A stretch of DNA of 64,000 bases from Streptomyces sp. NBC_01116 (GTDB lineage Bacteria; Actinomycetota; Actinomycetes; Streptomycetales; Streptomycetaceae). This document shows, in pieces, positions 46,704 through 54,842 of the stretch. The stretch covers positions 930,001-994,000 of the forward strand of contig NZ_CP108644.1 of the NCBI RefSeq assembly GCF_041435495.1. The letters are read 5' to 3'. Each line of letters opens with the position of its first letter. The stretch's first letter is position 1. A program made the position numbers and the translations under genes. The notes under the pieces are model-generated. The model was not told where the DNA came from. It saw nothing but the letters and a program-made list of their open reading frames with translations, and searched no databases.

Positions 46704-46757
46704 GTCCGGCCTCCGCGCGGCGGTGCGCAGTGCGGCACCGCCGCGCGGGGGCCGGAC
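46704..46757. terminator. Large bidirectional hairpin between katG and FKBP genes
   Basis: A 14-bp perfect inner stem (CCGCGCGGCGGTGC / GCACCGCCGCGCGG) with an 8-base loop, extended after a 2-base mismatch by GTCCGGC / GCCGGAC. It lies between the convergent stops at 46649 and 46773. Confidence 0.75.
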
Positions 46758-46772
46758 TTCTTCGCCCCGCGT

Positions 46773-47183
46773 TCAGGCCGGGCCGGACCTCGCCCCGGTG
46801 GGCCCGCCCACGGCCGTCAGCAGGTCCACGACGAAGATCAGCGTCGAGCCCGCCGGGATCGACGCGGAGGGCGACTGCTTGCCGTAGCCGAGACGCGGGG
46901 GAACGATGATCTCGCGCCGACCGCCGGCCTTCATCCCCCTGACCCCCCGGTCCAAGCCCTTGATGACCCTGCCCCCGCCCACGGCGAACTTGAACGGCCG
47001 GTCCTGTCCCCAGGAGGAGTCGAACTCCCTCCCGGAAGCGAACGTGACCCCTACATAGTGGACCTGGACGACCCGGCCCGGCCGCGCCTCCGGCCCATCT
47101 CCCACCACGAGGTCCCGGATCGTCAGCTCGGTGGGCGCGTCACCCTCCGGAACCTCGACTCCGGGCTTCGTCCGTTCGCTCAT
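46773..47183 (-). CDS. FKBP-type peptidyl-prolyl isomerase
   Basis: A 136-residue cytoplasmic FKBP. Characteristic parts are VQVHYVGVTFASGREFDSSW, PFKFAVGGGRVIKGLDRGV, GMKAGGRREIIVPPRLGYG and STLIFVVDLL. It catalyses proline cis-trans isomerisation. The ATG at 47183 (MSERTKPGVEVPEG) is the usual actinobacterial start; a longer in-frame ATG at 47219 exists. It is divergent from an uncharacterised gene. Confidence 0.93.
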   Translation of the reverse strand: MSERTKPGVEVPEGDAPTELTIRDLVVGDGPEARPGRVVQVHYVGVTFASGREFDSSWGQDRPFKFAVGGGRVIKGLDRGVRGMKAGGRREIIVPPRLGYGKQSPSASIPAGSTLIFVVDLLTAVGGPTGARSGPA

Positions 47184-47309
47184 CGCGGTCCCATCACTCG
47201 CCACCGGCATCCCTCGCACGGGCAGGCCGGACGCATGGACCTTCCACGCGGCAGGCGATCACCGTACCGGCAGAGCCCGTGGCCCACGGTTGCACCTATC
47301 CTCCTGCTC

Positions 47310-47948
47310 ATGCAGGCGCAACGGGATCCGTCGAACGCCGCACACGTCCTGGCGGCGGCGTTCCCGTCCCGTCTCGCGGGTGACGTGCGGCGCGTCCTGA
47401 CCGCCATGCCCGAGTCCGTCACCGCACCGACGACGCCCTTCGAGGTCGAGGTGCGGGGGGAGACCGTCGCCATCCCGTCACGCGTCTACAACGAGGAGCC
47501 GAACACCGAGTGCGGGCGGACCCTGTCCGAGACCCGACGGACGATTCTGCACTGCCTGTACTCCCGGCACCACGACGGCCGGGTCCGCCGGCGGCACCTC
47601 GAACGGATCGTGGCGTCGGGTGAACCGTGGGCCGTCCCGTTCGTGGTGCAGCTGGTCGGCGAACACGTGCTGGAGATCATCACGTCGATCGCCCAGGGAC
47701 TCCCCGGACTCGCGGAGCCGGGCTCGGCCCAGCGCCGCCTCTACGGGGAGTTCATCGCTCGCAACCCGGGCTTCTTCGCCCGTACCGAGCGACGCGTGGT
47801 GAGCTACTGGTCGTGCTACCACCGCCGGGAGTACGGGGCGTTCGGGACGTATCCCGGATGTGCTCTCCTGGAAGCGTTGCGGACCGCTGCCGGGGAACAG
47901 GTGGGCACGCGGCTGCCTCGGAACACGCCGCCCCCGCGGGTGGGCTGA
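47310..47948 (+). CDS. Uncharacterised protein
   Basis: A 212-residue soluble protein that I do not recognise. It has no signal peptide or membrane span. Notable segments are the charged RTILHCLYSRHHDGRVRRRH and YWSCYHRREYGAFG. The composition and codon use are normal for the genome, so it is probably a real, lineage-restricted gene. The start is uncertain: ATG 47310 lacks a ribosome site, and ATG 47235 would add 25 residues. A -10-like CCTATC just before 47310 could make a leaderless mRNA. Confidence 0.65.
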   Translation: MQAQRDPSNAAHVLAAAFPSRLAGDVRRVLTAMPESVTAPTTPFEVEVRGETVAIPSRVYNEEPNTECGRTLSETRRTILHCLYSRHHDGRVRRRHLERIVASGEPWAVPFVVQLVGEHVLEIITSIAQGLPGLAEPGSAQRRLYGEFIARNPGFFARTERRVVSYWSCYHRREYGAFGTYPGCALLEALRTAAGEQVGTRLPRNTPPPRVG

Positions 47949-48014
47949 GCGCTCGACCCTCCGGCCTCCGGAAACCGGGGACGGCACAGCAGGGTGTCGA
48001 CCGCGCAGGCGGCG

Positions 48015-49556
48015 CTACGCCCGGCGGAGGCGGGAGAACAGGCCCGCGTGCGCCCAGCCCGTACGGCGCAGTCCTACCCAGACGCAGCCGGCGGCGATGC
48101 CGAACGCGAGGGCCGTCGCGCCGACCGCGGACGGGAGTGCTCCCATCAGGGCGACGCCGATCACCACGACGACGAACCCGTCGAACTGCCAGGCGATGAC
48201 ACGCAGCCCGGACAGGTCGCCGAGCGGCGTGATGACCGGGAGGAGCAGTTCGAGCGGAAGGTGCAGTTTCATCTCGCGCAGGAACCTGGCGCCCAGGACC
48301 ATGACCACCGACCCCGCGACGAGAAGGGCCGTGTCGCCCAGGTGTCCGCTGTGGCGGTCCCACCGGGCGACGACCGCGCATCCACCGCCCAGGAGAGCGC
48401 CGCCGGTCACGGCGACGACGGGCCAGGCCAGGGTGCGGGCAGGGGTTCCACCCCACCGCTCGCCGAACAGCGGAGCCATGGTCAGCTCGTCCCGCAGTCC
48501 GCGCCATGTCTCGCCGACCCACCCCGATCCCAGATACACACCCGTCGCACCCACCGCCCACAGCCACCACGCCGGTCCGTCCCCCCGCCCGCCTGCCCCG
48601 TGCGTCAGCGCGGAGGCGCCGATCAGCAGGAGCGCCGCCCCCGCGCTCGCGCGGCCGGGCGTTCGCAGCGCCCGGATCGCACCCTGCGGCAGATATCCGC
48701 GGAGGCGCCCGTCGGAACGGATCAGGGCCGAGGTGAAACCGCGCGGCTCCGGCCGGTACAGATCCAGCGCGTGATGGAGCGTCCCGGTCCAGGCGTAGGT
48801 CCGGGCCTGGGAGGCGCGGGCCGACTCGCGGGCGATCCGGGCGAGGTCGACCGTGCGGATCGCCCCGAGAGCCGCCCGCCCCACGACCGCTGCGGTGGCC
48901 GCCAGCACTCCGGCGAGGAGCCACAGCCCCACTCCGCCGTCCGGAGCCGCTCGGCTCACCCCGGCGACCACGAGGGCCGCGCCGCCGACGACGGAGGCGA
49001 GCAGGAGGTTGGCGCGCAGCGCCCGTACCTGGCCCCAGAGCCACGCGAAGGCCGCGAGGGCGCTGAGCCCCACCGCGAGGGCGAAGCCCTGCACCGCGGA
49101 GTCGAGGTGATCGAAGAGATCGGTCGCCAGATACGCCGCCGCGCACGCCGCCGGCAGTCCGGCCGTAACGGCGTACGCAAGCCTGCGCCGGGCGATCGTG
49201 CCGAGGTAGCGCGTCGGCGAGATGTCCGTGGACATGAACACGTGCAGCAGGAACGGCTGGACCACCAAAGGCCCCCAGAACCGCCCGGCGATCTGCGCCG
49301 CCCAGCACACCGCCACCGCGAGCGCGCACGCCCAGGGCGCCGCCTCCGTGAGGGACCCCAGCGGGACCGATGCGCGCGACGTGCTCCGGGCATGGACCAC
49401 CGGCACCAGGTAGAAGACGGCGAACAGGGCGACGAGGTAGAGGGTGTACGCGTGCCCACGCACCGTGCCACGGTCACCGCGACGGGCATGATGCTGCCGC
49501 ACGGCACGGACGCGCGCAGCGTCGGGCTGCGGTGCCGCGAGGGTGTCCACCGTCAT
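48015..49556 (-). CDS. Polytopic ABC-transporter membrane protein
   Basis: A 513-residue integral membrane protein with about ten or more hydrophobic spans and no recognisable catalytic motif. Its start overlaps the stop of the ATPase gene by four bases (ATGA), so it is the permease of that ABC transporter. It has no EAA loop, which points to an exporter or an uncharacterised ABC-2-like type. It ends in convergence with the uncharacterised gene. Because it abuts the biosynthetic cluster at its right it could export a product or give immunity, but it reads away from the cluster. Confidence 0.8.
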   Translation of the reverse strand: MTVDTLAAPQPDAARVRAVRQHHARRGDRGTVRGHAYTLYLVALFAVFYLVPVVHARSTSRASVPLGSLTEAAPWACALAVAVCWAAQIAGRFWGPLVVQPFLLHVFMSTDISPTRYLGTIARRRLAYAVTAGLPAACAAAYLATDLFDHLDSAVQGFALAVGLSALAAFAWLWGQVRALRANLLLASVVGGAALVVAGVSRAAPDGGVGLWLLAGVLAATAAVVGRAALGAIRTVDLARIARESARASQARTYAWTGTLHHALDLYRPEPRGFTSALIRSDGRLRGYLPQGAIRALRTPGRASAGAALLLIGASALTHGAGGRGDGPAWWLWAVGATGVYLGSGWVGETWRGLRDELTMAPLFGERWGGTPARTLAWPVVAVTGGALLGGGCAVVARWDRHSGHLGDTALLVAGSVVMVLGARFLREMKLHLPLELLLPVITPLGDLSGLRVIAWQFDGFVVVVIGVALMGALPSAVGATALAFGIAAGCVWVGLRRTGWAHAGLFSRLRRA

Positions 49557-50185
49557 CCCAGCTCCACGCGGCCGTCACGCGCCTCGACCAGGGCGGGCTC
49601 ATGGGTGGCGATCAGAAAGGCTGTGCCCTCCTTCGCCCGCTCGGTGAGCAGGGCCGCCACCAGGTCGACACGGTCGCTGTCGAGGTGCCGCTCGGGCTCG
49701 TCGAGCAGCACCACGTCAGCGGGACGCACCAACGTCAGTGCGAGACCGAAGAGTTGAAGCTGTCCCGAAGAGACCTGATGAGGAAACCGCTCGCCCAGCG
49801 AGGACAGACCCAGCCGCTCGATGATCTCCTCGGCGGCTTCGGCGGTCGTCCCGCTGTTCCCGTACCAGGAGGCGGCGACCAGGGTCACCTGCTCGCGCAG
49901 TGTCATGTCACGGGCGTACGGGATCGCGTCGACCAAGGAGGCCACGAGGCGTCGGTGCAGCGGATCGGCCATGTCGGCACGCTCGCCCCTCACCGAACAC
50001 GAACCGCCCGTGAGGCTCCGGCTGCCCAGGAAGGCGCGCAGGAGCGTCGTCTTTCCCGACCCGTTGCCGCCGGTGACGCACCAGATCTCGCCCGGCATCA
50101 CCGCGAACGACGTCGGTTCCAGCAGCGTGACGTTGCCCAGCGTGACGGTCGCGCCCTCGGCCTCGATGACGGGAACGGTGGTCAC
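49553..50185 (-). CDS. ABC transporter ATPase
   Basis: A 210-residue ATP-binding subunit. Walker A is TGGNGSGKTTLL, the signature is QVSSGQLQLFGLAL, and Walker B is DVVLLDEPERHLD; the switch histidine is in LIATHEP. The GTG at 50185 has GGAGG 5 bases upstream; the longer open frame upstream is not supported. It is coupled to the membrane protein downstream. It starts 463 bases from, and divergent to, the small peptide gene. Confidence 0.92.
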   Translation of the reverse strand: MTTVPVIEAEGATVTLGNVTLLEPTSFAVMPGEIWCVTGGNGSGKTTLLRAFLGSRSLTGGSCSVRGERADMADPLHRRLVASLVDAIPYARDMTLREQVTLVAASWYGNSGTTAEAAEEIIERLGLSSLGERFPHQVSSGQLQLFGLALTLVRPADVVLLDEPERHLDSDRVDLVAALLTERAKEGTAFLIATHEPALVEARDGRVELG

Positions 50186-50648
50186 TTCGCCTCCAGATCC
50201 ACCAGCGTCTCTCGTGAGCGTGCAGTGTATGCGTCGTCGCCCGCGCGAAGCCCGTCGGCGGACGTCACCCACAAGTCGGCGAAGAGCAGGACCGGCCGCC
50301 GCTCCCGATGGCGGACGGGAGGTGGCGGCGGCGCTTCCCGCGACTTTCGGCCAAGGCGAACGTGCCGGCACCCGCGGCCTCCGGACCGGGGGGATCACGG
50401 CAGCGGCCCGTTTGCGTGGCGTGTTCCCGCAGTCGGCCCCTGCGGTCTCGCGATACGAGACACCGGGCCGTAATCCGTGTCCGTCCAGCGGACTTCCCGC
50501 CCGGCTGGCGTCGACAGGACATGGCCGGTGGACGCAACTCAGAACCCTGGCCGTTCGATTGATCGACGCGCAGCATAATAATCGGCCGCAGCTCCGGAGA
50601 GTTCTGCGGATCCCCGGAGAAACGTCGAGCCACCAGCGAAGGACTCCC
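50186..50648. promoter_or_regulatory. Divergent region, ABC transporter / peptide gene
   Basis: 463 bases without a larger gene. GTCTCG-CGATA-CGAGAC (50445-50461) is a perfect 6-bp inverted repeat suited to a TetR-like regulator. CATAATAAT near 50572-50580 is the most AT-rich stretch in the region and a possible -10 for the peptide gene. A weak match to the cluster's ECF-type promoter, GGACTT then GACAGGACA after 17 bases, begins at 50490. Confidence 0.45.
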
Positions 50649-50783
50649 ATGTCCGTTCTGAAGACTCCCGCCCCTCGTTCCTGGAAGAGCCCGGCGAGCC
50701 ACCGCGTCGAGATCCTGGACAACCCCTGGCACCGGAACCTGACGCTGCTCCGAGACGTGATCGCGGACCGGACCACCGTCTGA
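50649..50783 (+). CDS. 44-residue peptide, possible precursor or scaffold of cluster
   Basis: A short ORF with good GC-rich third positions and a ribosome site (GAAGGA 5 bases before the ATG). The product starts MSVLKTPAPRSWKSP and ends DVIADRTTV. It has no cysteine, signal peptide or membrane span; two Trp-centred stretches (RSWKS and NPWHRN) are the most notable. It lies 128 bases upstream of an ATP-grasp ligase on the same strand. It might be a scaffold peptide to which a ligase adds residues, as in pheganomycin-type systems, a small accessory protein, or a remnant. I do not recognise the family. Confidence 0.6.
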   Translation: MSVLKTPAPRSWKSPASHRVEILDNPWHRNLTLLRDVIADRTTV

Positions 50784-50911
50784 GGTCCGCGGCCTTCGCC
50801 TCGATCCGCGTCCCGGTGCCCCGGGAACCGCTGGAGAGGGCCGACCGGGCGCCGTCGCCCACCAGTTCCTGACAGCCGTCAAACCAACTCATCACGAAGG
50901 ATCATGATTCG

Positions 50912-52129
50912 ATGGCAGAGTCCCGCGACGTACTCGTCTTCTCCAAGCGCTTCGTAGGCGGCGTCCGCATCCTGGCCGAGATGCTCCGCGAACTGGACCT
51001 CCGGCCGGTGCTGGTCTCGGCCGAGCCGGAGGACATCAACCGGGACGCCTGTGACGTTCACCTGGTGGTGGACTGGGACGGGGGCGAGTTCGGCGACCTG
51101 GTCGCGGCGGCCGAGGCTGCCGATGTCCGGCCGACCGCGGTGGTCAACCTGGTGGAACCGCTGATCGGCTGGCAGATCAGGACTGCGCACCACTACGGGC
51201 TGCCCGGCGGCGAGGCCAACCGCGAGGTGCTGCTCAGCAAGGTCCGGGTCCGCGAGGAGATGGCCCGGTTCAAGCTCTCCTCGATGCCGTTCGCCGGCGG
51301 TCCGGCGGCCGCGTTCCCCATCGAGACCGTCACCGAGTACCCGGTGATCGTCAAGCCCGCCCGGGACTCCGGTGGCTCCCGGCTGGTCTACCGGGCGGAC
51401 GATCCCGAGCAGCTCGCCGAACGGCTGCGGGAGATCGCCGGGAAGACGACCCCCGAGCTGGAGGTGGTCGCCGAGAGGTACCTGGAGGGAACGGAGTTCT
51501 CGATCGACGGCCCGCTGCTGGCGACCGGCTTCCGCGGGATGTTCAGCGTGGAGAAGACAGGGCACGACGAGGACCGCCACCACGACGCCGGGCTGCTGAT
51601 CTCCCCGCCGCCCTCGGCGCACGTGCGGCGCGGGGTCGAGGAGCTGACCGCTGACATCAGCGCGCTCTGCGACGGTCTGGGCATCTCCGGCGGCTGGCTG
51701 CATGTGGAGGGCCGGGTCACCGCCGAGGGCCGGGCGGAACTGGTGGAGATCAACCCCCGTCCGGGCGGTGGCCTTTACCGCTCCGCCACCCTGCGGACCT
51801 GCGGCGTCGACTCCGTGCGGGCGATCGTGCAGATGTCGCTCGGCGGAGCCGCGGCGGCGGAGCTGGCCGTGGCCACCCGGAACGAAGAACTGCTGGGACA
51901 GATGCCGTTCGAGATCAAGGAGCTCGGCCGGGTCGCGAGCGCCACGTCGCTCGACGAGATCAAGAACATGCCGGGCGTGGTGGACGGCTACCAGTTCGAC
52001 TCCTACGAGGTGCTGACCCTGGACCAGGAGAACTTCTTCACGGAGGCGCTGATCACCGCCGAGACCGTCGAGGGCCTGGCCGAGGTCGCCGACCGGGTCC
52101 GGGCAGCCTTCCACTACAAGATGGCCTGA
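50912..52129 (+). CDS. ATP-grasp ligase 1
   Basis: A 405-residue ATP-grasp protein of the L-amino-acid ligase/carbamoyl-phosphate-synthase-like group. The ATP-binding region is VIVKPARDSGGSR, and the metal-binding region ends GRAELVEINPRPGGGL with both Glu and Asn present. Such enzymes activate a carboxylate as acyl phosphate and couple it to an amine, making a dipeptide or amide. AAGGA lies upstream of ATG 50912. It is followed after 43 bases by ligase 2 and preceded by the peptide gene, so the three are probably one unit. Confidence 0.9.
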   Translation: MAESRDVLVFSKRFVGGVRILAEMLRELDLRPVLVSAEPEDINRDACDVHLVVDWDGGEFGDLVAAAEAADVRPTAVVNLVEPLIGWQIRTAHHYGLPGGEANREVLLSKVRVREEMARFKLSSMPFAGGPAAAFPIETVTEYPVIVKPARDSGGSRLVYRADDPEQLAERLREIAGKTTPELEVVAERYLEGTEFSIDGPLLATGFRGMFSVEKTGHDEDRHHDAGLLISPPPSAHVRRGVEELTADISALCDGLGISGGWLHVEGRVTAEGRAELVEINPRPGGGLYRSATLRTCGVDSVRAIVQMSLGGAAAAELAVATRNEELLGQMPFEIKELGRVASATSLDEIKNMPGVVDGYQFDSYEVLTLDQENFFTEALITAETVEGLAEVADRVRAAFHYKMA

Positions 52130-52172
52130 CCCACCCCCTGCCGAACCGCCACGGAACGACCAAGGAACAACC

Positions 52173-53471
52173 ATGATCGAGACCACCATGCCCCGACCCG
52201 AGCAGATCGTCGTATGCAAGTGGCACCCGGAGCTGATCGGCTCGCTGCTTGACCGTTCGCTTGAGGTGTACGTGATCCTGGACGCCTTCGATGTCGAGCA
52301 CATGCACCCCGACTGGAAGCTGCTCGCCAACGCCGAACGGGTCTACCGGATCAGCGAGTTCGACTCACTGGAGGAGATCTCCGCGGTCGCGTCCGACCTC
52401 TCGCTGCGCGGTGTCGCCGGAGACCGGATCATCAGCTTCACCGAGTTCAGCCAGTTCGGAGCCGGCTATCTGTCCACCCTGCTGGGCGACTCCGCCGATC
52501 CGCTGCGACACGTGGCGTACCGGGACAAGCGGCTGATGAAGCAGCGGGTGGAGGCCGCGGGCGTGCCGACCGCCGCCTGGGCCAGCCTGCCGGACCGGGC
52601 CGACGAGCAGGATCTCCGGGCGGTCCGCGAACGGCTGACCTTTCCGATCGTGGTCAAGCCGGCCACCGGCGGCGGCACCATCGGCACCTTCACCGTGGAT
52701 TCCCCCGAGGAGCTCGCCCCGAAGCTGGCCGGCCTCGGCGCCACACCGTTCGTGAAGACCAGTCAGCTCATCGCCGAGGAATTCGTGGTCGGCAGGGAGC
52801 TGCACATCGACGCCCTCTGGGAGGAGGGGGAGCCCCTGCTGCTCCTGGTCAGCGCGTACCACGAGAACCGGCTCGCGGTCCTCGACGGCATCTCCGGCGG
52901 CGCGGACGCCACCCTCGCGCTGGACGGCAGCAGTGTGCTCGCCCAGGAGGACGCCCCCGAGCTCTACCGGCGCGTTCTGGAGCTGCACCGGCGTGTGAAC
53001 CGGGCGCTCGGCATCGAACGGGCCGTCACGCATCTGGAGGTGTTCGAACGCCACGACGGCGAGCTGGTCTTCTCCGAGATCGCCACGCGGCTCGCCGGCG
53101 CCTGGATCCCCATGATGCTGAGCGAGGCCACCGGCACGGACATCTACCGCACCTTGGCCGAGTCCATGGCCGACGGCAAGATCCCGGCCGTCCGGCCCGC
53201 TCGGCGCCACGTCGGCGGCCTGCATCTGCGTCCCTCCGCGCCCGGCCGGATCACCGCGATCCCCAGCGCGGAGGAAATCCTCGCGGTGGACGGGGTGCTA
53301 CGGGTCCAGCACCTCCGGAAGGTGGGTGACGTGGTCGACTTCTCGCACCCCTCCGAGTGGTGCGTCTTCGTCGCCATCGGCGCCGACGACGCAGCTGAGT
53401 ACGAGGAGTTGCTCCACCGGGTGGCCCGGGAGATACGTATCGAGGTCGAGCCCCTCGGCGCGGGGGACTGA
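52173..53471 (+). CDS. ATP-grasp ligase 2
   Basis: A 432-residue ATP-grasp ligase. The N-terminal pre-ATP-grasp domain is present; the grasp region has FPIVVKPATGGGTIGTF and VVGRELHIDALW, and the metal site is LVFSEIATRLAGAW, in which the usual Asn after Glu-x is replaced by Ala. The substitution also occurs in some amino-acid ligases and may alter metal binding. It starts at ATG with AAGGAA 6 bases upstream. It is last in its unit, before a strong hairpin. It is only distantly similar to ligase 1, so it probably joins a different pair of substrates. Confidence 0.88.
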   Translation: MIETTMPRPEQIVVCKWHPELIGSLLDRSLEVYVILDAFDVEHMHPDWKLLANAERVYRISEFDSLEEISAVASDLSLRGVAGDRIISFTEFSQFGAGYLSTLLGDSADPLRHVAYRDKRLMKQRVEAAGVPTAAWASLPDRADEQDLRAVRERLTFPIVVKPATGGGTIGTFTVDSPEELAPKLAGLGATPFVKTSQLIAEEFVVGRELHIDALWEEGEPLLLLVSAYHENRLAVLDGISGGADATLALDGSSVLAQEDAPELYRRVLELHRRVNRALGIERAVTHLEVFERHDGELVFSEIATRLAGAWIPMMLSEATGTDIYRTLAESMADGKIPAVRPARRHVGGLHLRPSAPGRITAIPSAEEILAVDGVLRVQHLRKVGDVVDFSHPSEWCVFVAIGADDAAEYEELLHRVAREIRIEVEPLGAGD

Positions 53472-53516
53472 CCCGGGAATGTCGTCCTCGCCGGACCGGC
53501 GGCTCCCCATCGGCGG

Positions 53517-53559
53517 AGTGGGCCCCGGAGCACCGGGAACAGGTGCTCCGGGGCCCACT
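53517..53559. terminator. Strong bidirectional hairpin
   Basis: Perfect 18-bp stem AGTGGGCCCCGGAGCACC / GGTGCTCCGGGGCCCACT with loop GGGAACA. It lies between the convergent ends of ligase 2 (53471) and the monooxygenase (53682) and separates the two transcription units of the cluster. Confidence 0.85.
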
Positions 53560-53681
53560 GCGGCGCGACCCCGCCCGGTCCGGCGTCCGCGCCCGGGTGC
53601 GGGAAGGATCGTGCCGTACGGGGACCTGAGGGCTTCTCCGCTCCTCCCGGGCAGGCATCGGCACGGGCGTATCGGGTGCCC

Positions 53682-54842
53682 TCAGCTGTACGCGGTGATC
53701 GGTGGGACCTTTCCGGTGAGGAGCGATGTGCCCAGTTCCTGGGCCTTGTACACGAGAGGGTCGTGCAGGGTGAGCGTCCGGGCGTCGCGCCAGAAGCGGT
53801 CGAGGCCCGAGGAGCGTGCCGTCGCTCGGGCTCCGGTGAGGTCGAAGATGCGGCTGGTCACCTCCGTCGCCGTGCGGGAGGACACCACCTTGGCGGCTGA
53901 GATCGTGAGCCCGGCCCGGCCGCGTTCGGCCGAGGTCAGAGCGAGACCGGCTGCGTCGGCCTCCGCGAAGGCCCGGGTCGCCTCGCCGGCGAGGAGGCGT
54001 GCCGCGCGGAGGGTTGCGACGAGGTCTCCGTATCCGGCGAGGATGTGCGGGTCGTCGACCGCGTTCTCCAGGCCGCTCGCCGGCCAGGGGCGCGAGGACT
54101 CGCGCGTGTACTGGGCGGCCTCGGCGAGCGCGCCCTCGACGATGCCGACGAGGACCTGCGTGAGCACGGCCTGGAAGGCCAGCGAGACGAGTGACAGGCG
54201 CAGCCAGCGCGGGCTCGACTCGTCCTCGTCGACGGGGAACGTACCGAGCACGTCGACGGGGTCGATCCGGACGTCCTGGAAGGCGATGCTCCCACTTGCG
54301 GTCAGGCGCTGACCGAGGTTGTCCCAGTCCGACGGGTGCGAGATCCCGCCCGCGCCGCGGCGGGCGACCACCACGAGCCGCGCGCCGCGGTCGGAGCGGG
54401 TCGCGCTGACGAACAGGCGGTCGGCGACCGCGCAGCCGGTGGCAAAGGCACCCCGGCCGGAGACCGAGAGCCCGTCCCCGACCTCGGTGGCGGTGACGGT
54501 GTCGCGCGGGTTGCTCACCGCGGCCACGAACAACTGCTCGGCGACGACGTCCTGACGTAGCGAGCGGGCCAACTCGTCGTTGTCGTAGAGGGAGGCACGC
54601 CACAGGTGCAGGTAGTGGTAGCCAAGGAGGTGTCCGATCGAGGCGTCGCCGGCGGACACGAGCCGGGTGACGGCGTGCGTGGTCCGATGATCGTCGGGGT
54701 CGACGGCCAACAGCCCGCTCTCGCGCAGCAGTTGTATCTCGCCCAGTGGAGGCTGGTTGGCGTGCAGTCGCTCGACCGCGTCCTCGCGCAGTCGCTCGGC
54801 GACGGCACGGGCGGTGGTGATGGCTTCTCTCGGGTTCATCAT
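53682..54842 (-). CDS. Acyl-CoA-dehydrogenase-fold flavin monooxygenase
   Basis: A 386-residue protein of the acyl-CoA dehydrogenase superfamily, closest in layout to the DszC/nitrososynthase group (PF08028 C-terminal domain) that uses reduced FMN and oxygen to hydroxylate N, S or C. VSGRGAFATGCAVADRLFVSA and DWDNLGQRLTASGSIAFQDV are the beta-domain flavin region; [20 protein letters not shown] lies in the C-terminal helices. I see no dehydrogenase catalytic Glu. The ATG overlaps the MFS stop (ATGA). No flavin reductase gene is visible, so one must be supplied elsewhere. A tailoring oxygenase is inferred. Confidence 0.85.
   Translation of the reverse strand: MMNPREAITTARAVAERLREDAVERLHANQPPLGEIQLLRESGLLAVDPDDHRTTHAVTRLVSAGDASIGHLLGYHYLHLWRASLYDNDELARSLRQDVVAEQLFVAAVSNPRDTVTATEVGDGLSVSGRGAFATGCAVADRLFVSATRSDRGARLVVVARRGAGGISHPSDWDNLGQRLTASGSIAFQDVRIDPVDVLGTFPVDEDESSPRWLRLSLVSLAFQAVLTQVLVGIVEGALAEAAQYTRESSRPWPASGLENAVDDPHILAGYGDLVATLRAARLLAGEATRAFAEADAAGLALTSAERGRAGLTISAAKVVSSRTATEVTSRIFDLTGARATARSSGLDRFWRDARTLTLHDPLVYKAQELGTSLLTGKVPPITAYS

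Noticed and set aside
50784..50911. Continuation of the 44-residue ORF by frameshift
   Set aside because: The other two frames give unrelated Arg/Pro-rich sequence that soon stops; no sign of a broken longer gene.
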